Under the pieces are notes generated by a model. That model had not been told where the DNA came from. It worked only from the letters and a program-made list of their open reading frames with translations, and did not search any database. The position numbers and the translations under genes were made by a program. 7,970 nt of DNA from Candidatus Eiseniibacteriota bacterium (GTDB lineage Bacteria > Joyebacterota > Joyebacteria > Joyebacterales > Joyebacteraceae): positions 1 through 7,970 of the forward strand of contig DAOVNE010000046.1 in NCBI GenBank assembly GCA_030630395.1, in the 5' to 3' direction. The stretch's first letter is position 1. Every line of letters starts with the position of its first letter. Below are positions 1 to 6,448 of this stretch, in pieces.

Positions 1-710
1 TCGAACTCCCCTATCGCGCGGACGATGTACTCGGAATCACCCGCGTCGAGCGTCCCGCCGGGGACATTCAGGTTCCGGGCCGACAGCGAAGCGACAACGC
101 TACCGATGGGCACACCGTACGCCTTCAGACGTGCGGCATCGAGTTCGACGCGTATCTCGCGCTCACGTTCTCCAACAATGTCGACATCCGCGACGTACTT
201 GAGATCCAGCAACTCCTCGCGGAGATCCTCGGCGATCTCCCGAAGCAGGGTCTCGCTCTCCGATCCACCCAGACTTATCGACATGATGGGCGCTACTTCA
301 CCCATCTTTATGGGAATGACGACAGGGTCCCTGGCATCATCGGGCAATCGAGCAGCGGCAGCGGACACCGCCGATCTGAGGTCGAGAATCCGCTTGTCAA
401 ACTCGTCGTCCGAAAGCCCGGGAGTGAATGCGACAGCGATCACGCAACGACTCTCGCTGGAGCGGCAGACCACATGATCCACATCTTCAACGTTGTCAAT
501 CTCATCCTCGAGCGGCTTCGTCACGAGGGTCTCGATCTCCTCGGGCGCAACCCCGGGGTAGGCCACCCAGACGACCGCCTCATCCATACTGACGTTCGGC
601 ATGAGTTCCGCAGGCATGCTGAAGAACGTGAAGAGCCCTATCAGGAGAACCCCGACCATCACGAGATTCACCAGCACAGGCTGCCTTACGGAGAACTCCC
701 CCAGCGTCAT
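1..710 (-). CDS. RND-family efflux permease, N-terminal part (cut by window edge)
   Basis: Inner-membrane pump subunit of a tripartite RND system, expected to use the proton gradient to export substrates through the adaptor and the TolC-like channel encoded just upstream. The minus strand reads from ATG at 710 and stays open for 236 codons to the window edge. The start has the usual layout: FSVRQPVLVN before the first membrane helix (about residues 12-28), then PAELMPNVSMDEAVVWVAYPG and PEEIETLVTKPLEDEIDNV. These match the start of the porter domain in AcrB/MexB-type permeases (family knowledge). Residues 95-236 look like PN1 and the beginning of PN2. An in-frame TAG lies eight codons before the ATG, with no ATG, GTG or TTG between them, so the start is fixed. 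A weak GGGGGAA purine run precedes it. The catalytic TM4 aspartates are outside the window, so hydrophobic-drug (HAE1-like) and metal (CzcA-like) export cannot be told apart; the sequence looks more HAE1-like. Confidence 0.93.
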   Translation of the reverse strand, partial: MTLGEFSVRQPVLVNLVMVGVLLIGLFTFFSMPAELMPNVSMDEAVVWVAYPGVAPEEIETLVTKPLEDEIDNVEDVDHVVCRSSESRCVIAVAFTPGLSDDEFDKRILDLRSAVSAAAARLPDDARDPVVIPIKMGEVAPIMSISLGGSESETLLREIAEDLREELLDLKYVADVDIVGEREREIRVELDAARLKAYGVPIGSVVASLSARNLNVPGGTLDAGDSEYIVRAIGEF

Positions 711-731
711 CTTGAATTTCCCCCGGTCGAT

Positions 732-1811
732 CTAATGCTCGGTCTTGATCCCGATACGCGCACCGTCGCTCAGCTGACTCAGTCCCAGCGTGACCAGCTT
801 GTCCCCGGACTCCAGTCCGGCAAGCACAACCACGCGAGCAGCCACGACGCGCCCCAATGATATCTTCCTCCGGACGGCAACTGAATCCACAGCCACGAAG
901 ACGGCCGGTTCACCGTACCGATCGAACACCCAGTCACGCTCGATCACGATGACATCACGCATCACGTGAGCCGCAACGCTGACATCCGCGACCATTCCAG
1001 CGCGGAGGGCGCCGTCTCGGTTTCTGATGGTGACTCTCAAGGGATAGGTCTTCGAAAGGTCGTCGGCGCGAGGTCCCACGTACTCCACCCTGCCTCTGAA
1101 GATCTCGCCGGGCAGCGGCCGAACCTCGATCTCCGCTCGGGCTCCCGGCTTCACATTCACGACATCCTCTTCTGCGATACCAAGATCCACCTCGAGTTCG
1201 GCATCGTTGATGACGTGGACGACCGGGGTGCCCGGAGCTACCAGCTGCCCCTTCTCAACGTGAACGAACGCAACCGTGCCCGCGATCGGTGAGGTCACAA
1301 GCGTATCCCTCAGCTGCCGCGCGGAACCGGCCAGAGCCGCCTCCGCGGTCATGTGAAGGCCGCGCGCTGCTATCGCCCTCGTCTCGATCGCCTCGTAGTC
1401 CGCGTCCGAGATGTCCCCGCTCTTCCAGAGATAGCTCGCTCGCTTGAGTCCGGCCTCGGCATCCCTCAGATCGGCCTCGGCCATCAGGAGCTGAGCCTCA
1501 GCCTGCTTCACAGCCAGCGCCGGCAGCTCATCATCGAGCACGACAAGCACACCACCCACCTCCACATCGTCACCGACGACAACAGGAACGCCGACGACAC
1601 GCCCCCCTGCCTCAGCAGCCACTAGACAATCATCGCGTGCCGTGATCGTCCCGGTTCCGCGTACGAACGCCGTGATGCTGCTGCGTTCGATCGCGGTCAC
1701 CTCCACGGGAACCGGCGCCGGGCGCCTGGACTCATCAGAGCCTTCGCCCGGGCGGCCGCATCCGGCGATCACGAGTGCGATCACGGGAACAACTGCCATG
1801 AGTCTCTTCAT
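732..1811 (-). CDS. RND efflux periplasmic adaptor (membrane fusion lipoprotein, HlyD/AcrA type)
   Basis: Periplasmic adaptor that should bridge the RND permease and the TolC-like channel. The 359-residue product begins with a lipoprotein signal: Lys/Arg at 2-3, a hydrophobic core at 5-16, and lipobox I15-A16-G17-C18, so it is probably anchored by a lipid at Cys18. Then follow the first lipoyl half (about 62-96, AAEAGGRVVGVPVVVGDDV), a short alpha-helical hairpin (about 97-170, rich in Ala/Glu/Leu), the second lipoyl half (about 171-203, SPIAGTVAFVHVEKGQLVAPG), a beta-barrel (about 204-285) and a membrane-proximal domain (about 286-356). This domain order and length are typical of AcrA/MexA-like adaptors. 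ATG at 1811 overlaps the stop of the upstream TolC-like gene in an ATGA tetranucleotide, with GAGAGGA four bases before it, which suggests translational coupling. The stop TAG is 21 nt before the permease start and in the same frame. The substrate is unknown. Confidence 0.94.
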   Translation of the reverse strand: MKRLMAVVPVIALVIAGCGRPGEGSDESRRPAPVPVEVTAIERSSITAFVRGTGTITARDDCLVAAEAGGRVVGVPVVVGDDVEVGGVLVVLDDELPALAVKQAEAQLLMAEADLRDAEAGLKRASYLWKSGDISDADYEAIETRAIAARGLHMTAEAALAGSARQLRDTLVTSPIAGTVAFVHVEKGQLVAPGTPVVHVINDAELEVDLGIAEEDVVNVKPGARAEIEVRPLPGEIFRGRVEYVGPRADDLSKTYPLRVTIRNRDGALRAGMVADVSVAAHVMRDVIVIERDWVFDRYGEPAVFVAVDSVAVRRKISLGRVVAARVVVLAGLESGDKLVTLGLSQLSDGARIGIKTEH

Positions 1812-1822
1812 TGTGTCCTCTC
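1808..1822 (-). promoter_or_regulatory. Coupled start (ATGA) with GAGAGGA ribosome-binding site for the adaptor gene
   Basis: The adaptor ATG (1811-1809) and the TolC-like TGA (1810-1808) share ATGA on the minus strand. GAGAGGA (1822-1816) lies four bases before the ATG, inside the end of the TolC-like gene. This is a standard arrangement for stop-start coupling and fits fixed stoichiometry of pump parts. Confidence 0.7.
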
Positions 1823-3253
1823 TACTGCGGGCGACTCACCCACGAGCTGTTCCAGCTCCGCCAGGCTGATGAAACAGTCGTAGAGCGCGTTGATATACCC
1901 GACCCTGCTTCTGTCGTATGCGACCCTGGCATCGATGAGATCGTTGCCTGAGACCATCCCCTGATCGAACATGTTCTCCATGCTGCTGAAGCGTTCATCC
2001 GACAGTGCGACGAATCTCTCGGCGGCATCGAGACCTTTGAGCCGCGACTTGAGCGTTGCCGCGGTGGCTCGGAAACCGACGATCATCTGACGCTCGGCAT
2101 CTTCCTTCATCCTGACGGCTGCGAGGTACGAGCGCCGGCTCATCTGATAGTCTGATAGGTTCCTGAAGCTCGTGAAGACGGGGACCTCCAGGAACATCGT
2201 CATCGACCAGGCAACCTCGTTGTCCGGCTTGATGTCGCCGTCGGCCTTCCAGCCGTAGGAACCCTGCGCATTCAGCGATGGAAGGAAGGCGCCGCGCGCG
2301 ATCGTCACGCCGCGGGCGCTGATTCTCGCGGCGTCCCCCGGAGCGAGAAAATCGGGGTTCAGCGCCAGGAGCCTCCGCGCCTCATCTTCGCTCACCAGGT
2401 TCTCACCAATGAGACCAATGAAACGACCGGTGCGCGCCTTGAGTTCGAGTCGTGAGACGTCCTGTGGCTCAAGATCCGCATCGAGCGGCAGGCCGAGAAC
2501 ATTGGCCAACTGCATGCGAGCGAGCACGCTTGAGTTTTCCGCATCAACGAGGAGCATCCTGTCCTCGGCAAGCTGAGCCTCCCACTGGAGCAGCTCCGAC
2601 CTGCCAGAGATGCCGACCTCGACCTCCCGCCCGGCCGTCTCAACTCTCCTCTCAGAAGCTGATGCGGCGTCGCGCGCAACTCCCAGAAGCGCCTGCGTCC
2701 GGAGCACATTCAGGTAGGACTCCTTCGCCACAACCTCAATCGCGCGTACCGTGGACTCAAACGAGTGGAGGGCCGCATCTCGGGCAGCGCCGGCAAGCCC
2801 GACACCTCCCCACAGCCTTCCTCCGTTGAACAGAGGGACCGACGCGCTGAAACCGGTTTCATAGGTCGTCTCGTACATGAACGGTTCGACGTCGATATCC
2901 ATCGCCTCCAGGAAATCGAGAGACGCGTTGGCACGATCGTATGTATCGGGGTCGACGCGACGCGCCGAGGAGCTGAAGCTGATCGAGGGAAGGAGAGACG
3001 CGCGGGCGCTCCTGACTCCCCAGAGAGCCGCCTGATGATCCTCGGAGGCCGCCCTGACCGCGAGGTTGTTCTGCCTGGCCAGCTCGACCGCCTGCCGCAT
3101 CGTGATAGATTCGGCCGCGACACGGCCCTGTGGCAGGATCAGCATAAGAGCAAGCACGATCCCGCGAGCAAGCGACTGAGGCCTCACCATCCGTATGCTC
3201 TCCCTGGAGCGCAAGCCAGATGTACGATTTCGCGTCAGTATGCGACTATACAA
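1808..3253 (-). CDS. TolC-family outer-membrane efflux channel protein
   Basis: Outer-membrane factor expected to form the trimeric exit duct of the RND pump encoded by the next two genes. From the TTG start the product has 481 residues. It shows two internally related OEP repeats: about 51-258 (TMRQAVELARQNN, then ARASLLPSISFS, SVPLFNGG, and ending LANVLGLPLD) and about 288-475 (ALNPDF, then GAFLPSLNAQGSYGW, EVPVF, and ending AELEQLVGE). Both have the long Ala/Glu/Arg-rich helices of the family. A hydrophobic signal core lies at about 31-40, with probable cleavage after VAA (residue 47). Two starts are possible. TTG at 3253 has GGAGG six bases upstream and keeps the gap to the previous gene at 18 nt, but adds a basic 21-residue extension. 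ATG at 3190 (Met22) has GGGAG nine bases upstream and gives a conventional signal peptide. I list the longer form without strong preference. It overlaps the adaptor by 4 nt (ATGA). Confidence 0.93.
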   Translation of the reverse strand: MYSRILTRNRTSGLRSRESIRMVRPQSLARGIVLALMLILPQGRVAAESITMRQAVELARQNNLAVRAASEDHQAALWGVRSARASLLPSISFSSSARRVDPDTYDRANASLDFLEAMDIDVEPFMYETTYETGFSASVPLFNGGRLWGGVGLAGAARDAALHSFESTVRAIEVVAKESYLNVLRTQALLGVARDAASASERRVETAGREVEVGISGRSELLQWEAQLAEDRMLLVDAENSSVLARMQLANVLGLPLDADLEPQDVSRLELKARTGRFIGLIGENLVSEDEARRLLALNPDFLAPGDAARISARGVTIARGAFLPSLNAQGSYGWKADGDIKPDNEVAWSMTMFLEVPVFTSFRNLSDYQMSRRSYLAAVRMKEDAERQMIVGFRATAATLKSRLKGLDAAERFVALSDERFSSMENMFDQGMVSGNDLIDARVAYDRSRVGYINALYDCFISLAELEQLVGESPAVERTQ

Positions 3254-3264
3254 CAGTGCCCTCC
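3251..3264 (-). promoter_or_regulatory. Shine-Dalgarno before TTG start of the TolC-like gene
   Basis: On the minus strand GGAGG (3264-3260), part of a longer G-rich run, lies six bases before TTG at 3253. A second candidate, GGGAG (3204-3200), lies nine bases before ATG at 3190. The first pair has the better spacing and sits 18 nt after the previous stop. The second uses the better start codon. Both could be functional. Confidence 0.5.
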
Positions 3265-3271
3265 CCCCGCG

Positions 3272-5515
3272 CTACAGCGCGAATAGATAGGAGGTCTTGA
3301 TCGTGATGACGGGCTCGAGAATCTCCGCCTCGCCGCCGTCGTCAACAAGCGCCTGATCGTACGCGACATAGAGCATGCTGCCGGGGCTGAATTCCCACCC
3401 GTAGAGAAGGCTCAGATCGTACCGGCTGTGCGTAACGTCGTCTCCGTCACTCCCCTGTCTGAAATGCGTGCCCTGCACTATGTTGCGCAGGAACATCGTA
3501 GATGAGATGCGATAGTTGGTCCTCACGTCGCCGACCCACCAGTCCACATCCCGGAGTTCCCGAAGAAAGGCGGCCCGGATGTTGAATTCCATCGTCAGAG
3601 GCTCAACCGGCTGCAGCCGCCCCCCTACCCTCCCGCGTGTGAACCGCGAGTCGTGGTAGTCGCCGAACTCCGCGGAGGCGATGTAGCCTGTCCAGGCCAC
3701 GCTGTTTGTGACGACATAGATGCTGCCGGTCATCCTGTCCGGGTGGTCCTCATAGTTCAAGGCATCGTACGAGCGGTTGGCCGTGACTCCGACGAGAGTC
3801 TCGTCGTTGAACCTGACGGTGAATTCCCCACCACCCCAGCACTCGACGATTTCACCATCCAGATTCTCGTACCGACCGGTCCAGCAGGTCGTGTCGAAGT
3901 GATCGACAAGTGCGCCGTCACGCTCGTGACGTTTCCAGAAGTATCCGTTGAAGCCGACGCGGCTCCGCCAGGTCGGCAGAATGAACCCGATCCCCGGACT
4001 GAACTCCTCTCCTATGTACTCGATCTCCCCTCCACTGCTCATATCCGGCGAATCGTACGACCAGGTCAGCGAGTATGCGTCGTCATCGGACGCATCATCG
4101 GAGTTCGAGGTTCTGGCCGCAAGCCCGGTCAGACGCAGGTTGTCAAATACGTCGATGCCTCCGGTCAGCGCCGCGACACGGCTGTAGGTCTCGTCGCTCT
4201 CCCGGACTCCCACGTAGGCGCCGATCGTCGCGCTCTCCATCACATCCTGCCTGTAGATCATGGCGCCGTAGTCGTTCGTCTCAGCAGCCAGGAGCGTCCC
4301 AAGTGTGTCCGTGAGCGCACCCCCGTACTCGTCGCGCGGAAGGTCCTCGGATCTGACATAGAGAACGGCGTAGCTCGCTCCTCCTGACTTGCCGGTGATC
4401 TTCCCGCCGAAGATGATGTCCTCCATCCTCCGCGTGTAGAGAAGCGGCAACGGCATCGTGAAGATGTCCGCGTTCTCGGAGAAGAAAGGACGCCTCTCAT
4501 CGAGAAAGAGTTCGTTGCCCGTCAGGTTGATCTCGTTTTCGTCCGCCTCGATCTGGGCGAAGTCCGGATTCAGGGTGAGGCTCACAGTCGACGTGGAGAC
4601 CGGAGCGAACTCGACATCGAGCCCTAGATCAGGATGAACGTCCCAGTCCGAATCGCTCGGTTCCAGGGGATAGTCGTACAGGCTCGACGTGTCGTACTTC
4701 ATTAGAACGAACGGAAGCACTTCGATGCCGTGAGACACCTCGATGCCGGAGAGCCCCACAAGGCGGCCATAGTGCGAGGGATCGAAGGTGCCGCCGTCAC
4801 GGTTCGACCAACTCGATACCTCTCGGTGAGGTCGCTCTGAACGCCAGAAGTCGACACCCCAGATCATCTCCTCGGCGCCGGCGTATCTGAGCGCGCTGAA
4901 CGGGATCGCGAACTCCGCGGTCCATCGATCCGCGAACCGCTCCGCAGCAACCGTCCAAACGGCGTTCCATCCGTCGTCGATCGAGCGACCGCACTCGCTG
5001 ACATGAACGTCAAGCTCGGTCCCCAGGGCATTGCCGGCGAAGGCGTAGCTGCTCCGGCCATCCAGGAACGTGTCGAAGGCGATACCCACCATGTCGTCCT
5101 CGTCCATGTCGTCGGCGTCCCGCACCGCGACCGCGGCGGACAGCTCATCCATCTGATCCTCGAGGCACTCGAAGGCGACATAGATGTGCGTGTCGTCATG
5201 GCAGATGCGCACGATCGTCTGCTGGCTCGGCGATTCCCCATCACCGGTCCGGAGCACGAAGTTCGTGGACGGCTCGGCTTCGGCCCAGCAGGTGTCATCC
5301 AATCGACCGTCGATGACGGGTGGCTCATCGATCCTGCGCGTCACGATCTCGCGCACGTCCGCCTCCTGCGCCGGCAGCGCCACCGGCAGGGCAAACAGGA
5401 GCATCGCCAGAGTGGTGATGCATAGAAGACCGGTTGGATGCGCGAACCGACTCATTATCGCGCACCAATGCGCGAACCGACTCATCCTCGCGCACGCTCG
5501 CATATTGCTGTTCAA
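3272..5515 (-). CDS. DUF5916 outer-membrane barrel protein with N-terminal CBM9-like domain
   Basis: A 747-residue exported protein whose function is not established for the family. A signal-type hydrophobic core spans residues 30-47 (LLCITTLAMLLFALPVAL), with likely cleavage after ALPA near 49. A CBM9-like beta-sandwich follows at about 63-258: PVIDGRLDDTCWAEAE, HIYVAFEC, VGIAFDTFLDGRSSYAF, FAIPFSALRYA and WGVDFWR. The region at about 316-352 carries the DUF5916 signature (LNPDFAQIEADENEINLT, then ERRPFFSENADIF, and LLYTRR shortly after). The rest alternates polar and aromatic residues in strands of 8-12, as expected of a beta-barrel, and ends TSYLFAL, so the very last residue is Leu rather than the common Phe. 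TTG at 5515 overlaps the phosphatase stop (TTGA) and has GGGAGGA five bases upstream, which supports this start. It makes the stretch before the signal core unusually long (29 residues), built partly from a 10-residue duplication. Met21 at 5455 would give a standard signal peptide but has no ribosome-binding site. CBM9-like modules bind saccharides in some enzymes; no catalytic site is visible here. Confidence 0.88.
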   Translation of the reverse strand: MNSNMRACARMSRFAHWCAIMSRFAHPTGLLCITTLAMLLFALPVALPAQEADVREIVTRRIDEPPVIDGRLDDTCWAEAEPSTNFVLRTGDGESPSQQTIVRICHDDTHIYVAFECLEDQMDELSAAVAVRDADDMDEDDMVGIAFDTFLDGRSSYAFAGNALGTELDVHVSECGRSIDDGWNAVWTVAAERFADRWTAEFAIPFSALRYAGAEEMIWGVDFWRSERPHREVSSWSNRDGGTFDPSHYGRLVGLSGIEVSHGIEVLPFVLMKYDTSSLYDYPLEPSDSDWDVHPDLGLDVEFAPVSTSTVSLTLNPDFAQIEADENEINLTGNELFLDERRPFFSENADIFTMPLPLLYTRRMEDIIFGGKITGKSGGASYAVLYVRSEDLPRDEYGGALTDTLGTLLAAETNDYGAMIYRQDVMESATIGAYVGVRESDETYSRVAALTGGIDVFDNLRLTGLAARTSNSDDASDDDAYSLTWSYDSPDMSSGGEIEYIGEEFSPGIGFILPTWRSRVGFNGYFWKRHERDGALVDHFDTTCWTGRYENLDGEIVECWGGGEFTVRFNDETLVGVTANRSYDALNYEDHPDRMTGSIYVVTNSVAWTGYIASAEFGDYHDSRFTRGRVGGRLQPVEPLTMEFNIRAAFLRELRDVDWWVGDVRTNYRISSTMFLRNIVQGTHFRQGSDGDDVTHSRYDLSLLYGWEFSPGSMLYVAYDQALVDDGGEAEILEPVITIKTSYLFAL
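5439..5498 (-). repeat. 30-bp in-frame tandem duplication in the DUF5916 signal region
   Basis: Two adjacent 30-bp units (5439-5468 and 5469-5498). The first 17 bases of each unit (tgcgcgaaccgactcat) are identical, the following bases differ at two sites, then seven match, and the last three differ. In protein the units give MSRFAHWCAI and MSRFAHPTGL (residues 11-30), so an ATG and a basic patch occur twice. The upstream residues MRACAR at 5-10 resemble the end of a unit. Because the period is a multiple of three, the frame is kept. Confidence 0.85.
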
Positions 5516-5527
5516 GATTGTCCTCCC
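5512..5527 (-). promoter_or_regulatory. Ribosome-binding site and TTGA stop/start overlap deciding the DUF5916 start
   Basis: Read on the minus strand, GGGAGGA (5527-5521) is followed after five bases by TTGA. TTG (5515-5513) begins the DUF5916 frame and TGA (5514-5512) ends the phosphatase. The strong Shine-Dalgarno sequence and the 4-nt overlap together support TTG initiation and translational coupling. None of the three later in-frame ATGs (5503, 5485, 5455) has a usable ribosome-binding site. Confidence 0.75.
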
Positions 5528-6327
5528 GAACCTACGATGTTCGTCATCTGTGTATGTATGAGGCTATTGCCGGCAACGATGTCACCTGTCGTGTGATCCC
5601 ATCCTTCACCGGAGAAGTTGGTGACGGTCCCGCCTGCCTCTCTCACGATCAGCCCTCCGGCGGCCACGTCCCATATGTTGAGGTTCAACTCCCAGAACCC
5701 GTCCAGGCGCCCGCACGCGACGTAGACGAGGTCGAGCACGGCGGAGCCTCCCCGCCTGATTCCCCTCACAGACAGGATGAACCTGTTCAGGTTCGCCAGG
5801 TTGTTCTCGCTCCCCTCCGTGCGATCATAGGGGAACCCGGTCGCCACGATCGAGTCGCTCAGCGACTCGGTGGTCGAGACATGGATCGGCTCTCCGTTGA
5901 GCCGCGCCCCGCGCCCACGTTCCGCGACGAAGAGCTCATCCCTCAGCGGATCGTATGCGACTCCGGCAACCAGTTCCCCACCCTCTTCGATCGCGATAGA
6001 AACACAGAAGAAGGGGTAGCCGTGTGCGAAGTTGTTCGTGCCGTCAAGCGGATCGATGATCCAGGCGCGACCCGTGCCCTCTCCTGTCCCCTCACCCGGT
6101 GAAACCGGCGCTGACTCCTCTGCCACGATCCTGTCTTCTGGGTGGCGCCCTCTGATCGTCCTGATGATCAGCGCCTCTGACTCGCGATCGATCGACGTGA
6201 CAAGATCGCGTCTTCCCTTCATGTCAACGTCGAACGGCTGGGACATGCCGTCCCTGATGATCTCCCCCGCCTCTCGCCCTGCCCGCACGGCAAGAGCTGT
6301 GGTCTCTTCTACGATCACATCCGTCAC
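5512..6327 (-). CDS. Inositol monophosphatase family protein (Mg-dependent sugar/inositol phosphatase)
   Basis: A soluble Mg2+-dependent phosphatase of the IMPase/SuhB family, 271 residues, which is the usual size. Metal-site motifs are all present: Glu70-Glu71 in VAEES, D92-P-L-D95-G-T followed by NNFAHGYP (motif A), and W219-D220-VAAGGLIVREAGG (motif B). GSAVLDLVYVACGRLDGFWE (195-214) is the conserved substrate-side segment. An intact metal site suggests an active enzyme. Family members hydrolyse myo-inositol monophosphates, histidinol phosphate, fructose-1,6-bisphosphate or PAP, and the sequence alone does not choose. A Gly-rich PGEGTGEGTG loop (77-86) sits just before motif A. The start is GTG at 6327, with GGGGAG nine bases upstream; no ATG fits, since the next Met is residue 28 and would remove the first helix. 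It is first in the five-gene operon and its TGA overlaps the TTG of the DUF5916 gene. Its link to the efflux genes is unclear. Confidence 0.95.
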   Translation of the reverse strand: MTDVIVEETTALAVRAGREAGEIIRDGMSQPFDVDMKGRRDLVTSIDRESEALIIRTIRGRHPEDRIVAEESAPVSPGEGTGEGTGRAWIIDPLDGTNNFAHGYPFFCVSIAIEEGGELVAGVAYDPLRDELFVAERGRGARLNGEPIHVSTTESLSDSIVATGFPYDRTEGSENNLANLNRFILSVRGIRRGGSAVLDLVYVACGRLDGFWELNLNIWDVAAGGLIVREAGGTVTNFSGEGWDHTTGDIVAGNSLIHTQMTNIVGSGGQS

Positions 6328-6448
6328 GCTCTGACGCTCCCCTCTCCGGCCACGGCTGCCACGTGCGATGCTGCCGGGTCGGGGCTACCCGGCCCGGCAG
6401 CATGACACTCCATTCCTTGCTGTATGCCAGCATCTAACCACACGTGAG
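6328..6448 (-). promoter_or_regulatory. Leader region of the phosphatase-efflux operon
   Basis: A 121-base non-coding stretch between the uncertain small ORF and the phosphatase GTG. It holds the 36-nt palindrome described separately and the GGGGAG ribosome-binding site (6342-6337, minus strand). I looked for -35/-10 pairs on the minus strand and found none convincing. The operon promoter may lie here or further right, up to about 6680. If the small ORF is not real, the gene-free stretch is 6328-6768 (441 bases). Confidence 0.4.
6368..6403. repeat. 36-nt palindrome (strong hairpin) in the operon leader
   Basis: Eleven-base arms ATGCTGCCGGG (6368-6378) and CCCGGCAGCAT (6393-6403) are perfect reverse complements. 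Inside them CGGG (6380-6383) pairs with CCCG (6388-6391) around the tetraloop GCTA. T6379 and G6392 give a U-G wobble in a plus-strand RNA and an A-C mismatch in a minus-strand RNA. No run of T follows on either strand, so it is not a standard intrinsic terminator. It lies 46 bases past the stop of the small ORF and about 40 bases before the phosphatase start. It could be an operator, a REP-like element, an RNA-stabilising leader hairpin or a factor-assisted terminator. Confidence 0.75.

Noticed and set aside
2765..3286. Plus-strand frame of 173 codons
   Set aside because: Antisense to the signal region and first repeat of the TolC-like gene; no motifs and a shadow-like composition.
3653..4387. 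Long plus-strand frame of 244 codons
   Set aside because: It is antisense to the clearly conserved DUF5916 gene, shows no domain, and long antisense frames are expected in GC-rich coding DNA.
5439..5498. Possible start of a CRISPR array
   Set aside because: Only two directly adjacent units without spacers, inside a coding frame; it is a tandem duplication.
5434..6102. Plus-strand frame of 222 codons
   Set aside because: It lies opposite the inositol-monophosphatase gene, whose motifs are intact; the plus product has no recognisable features.
6368..6403. Intrinsic terminator
   Set aside because: The stem is strong, but no T-run follows on either strand, so I list it as a palindrome of unknown role.
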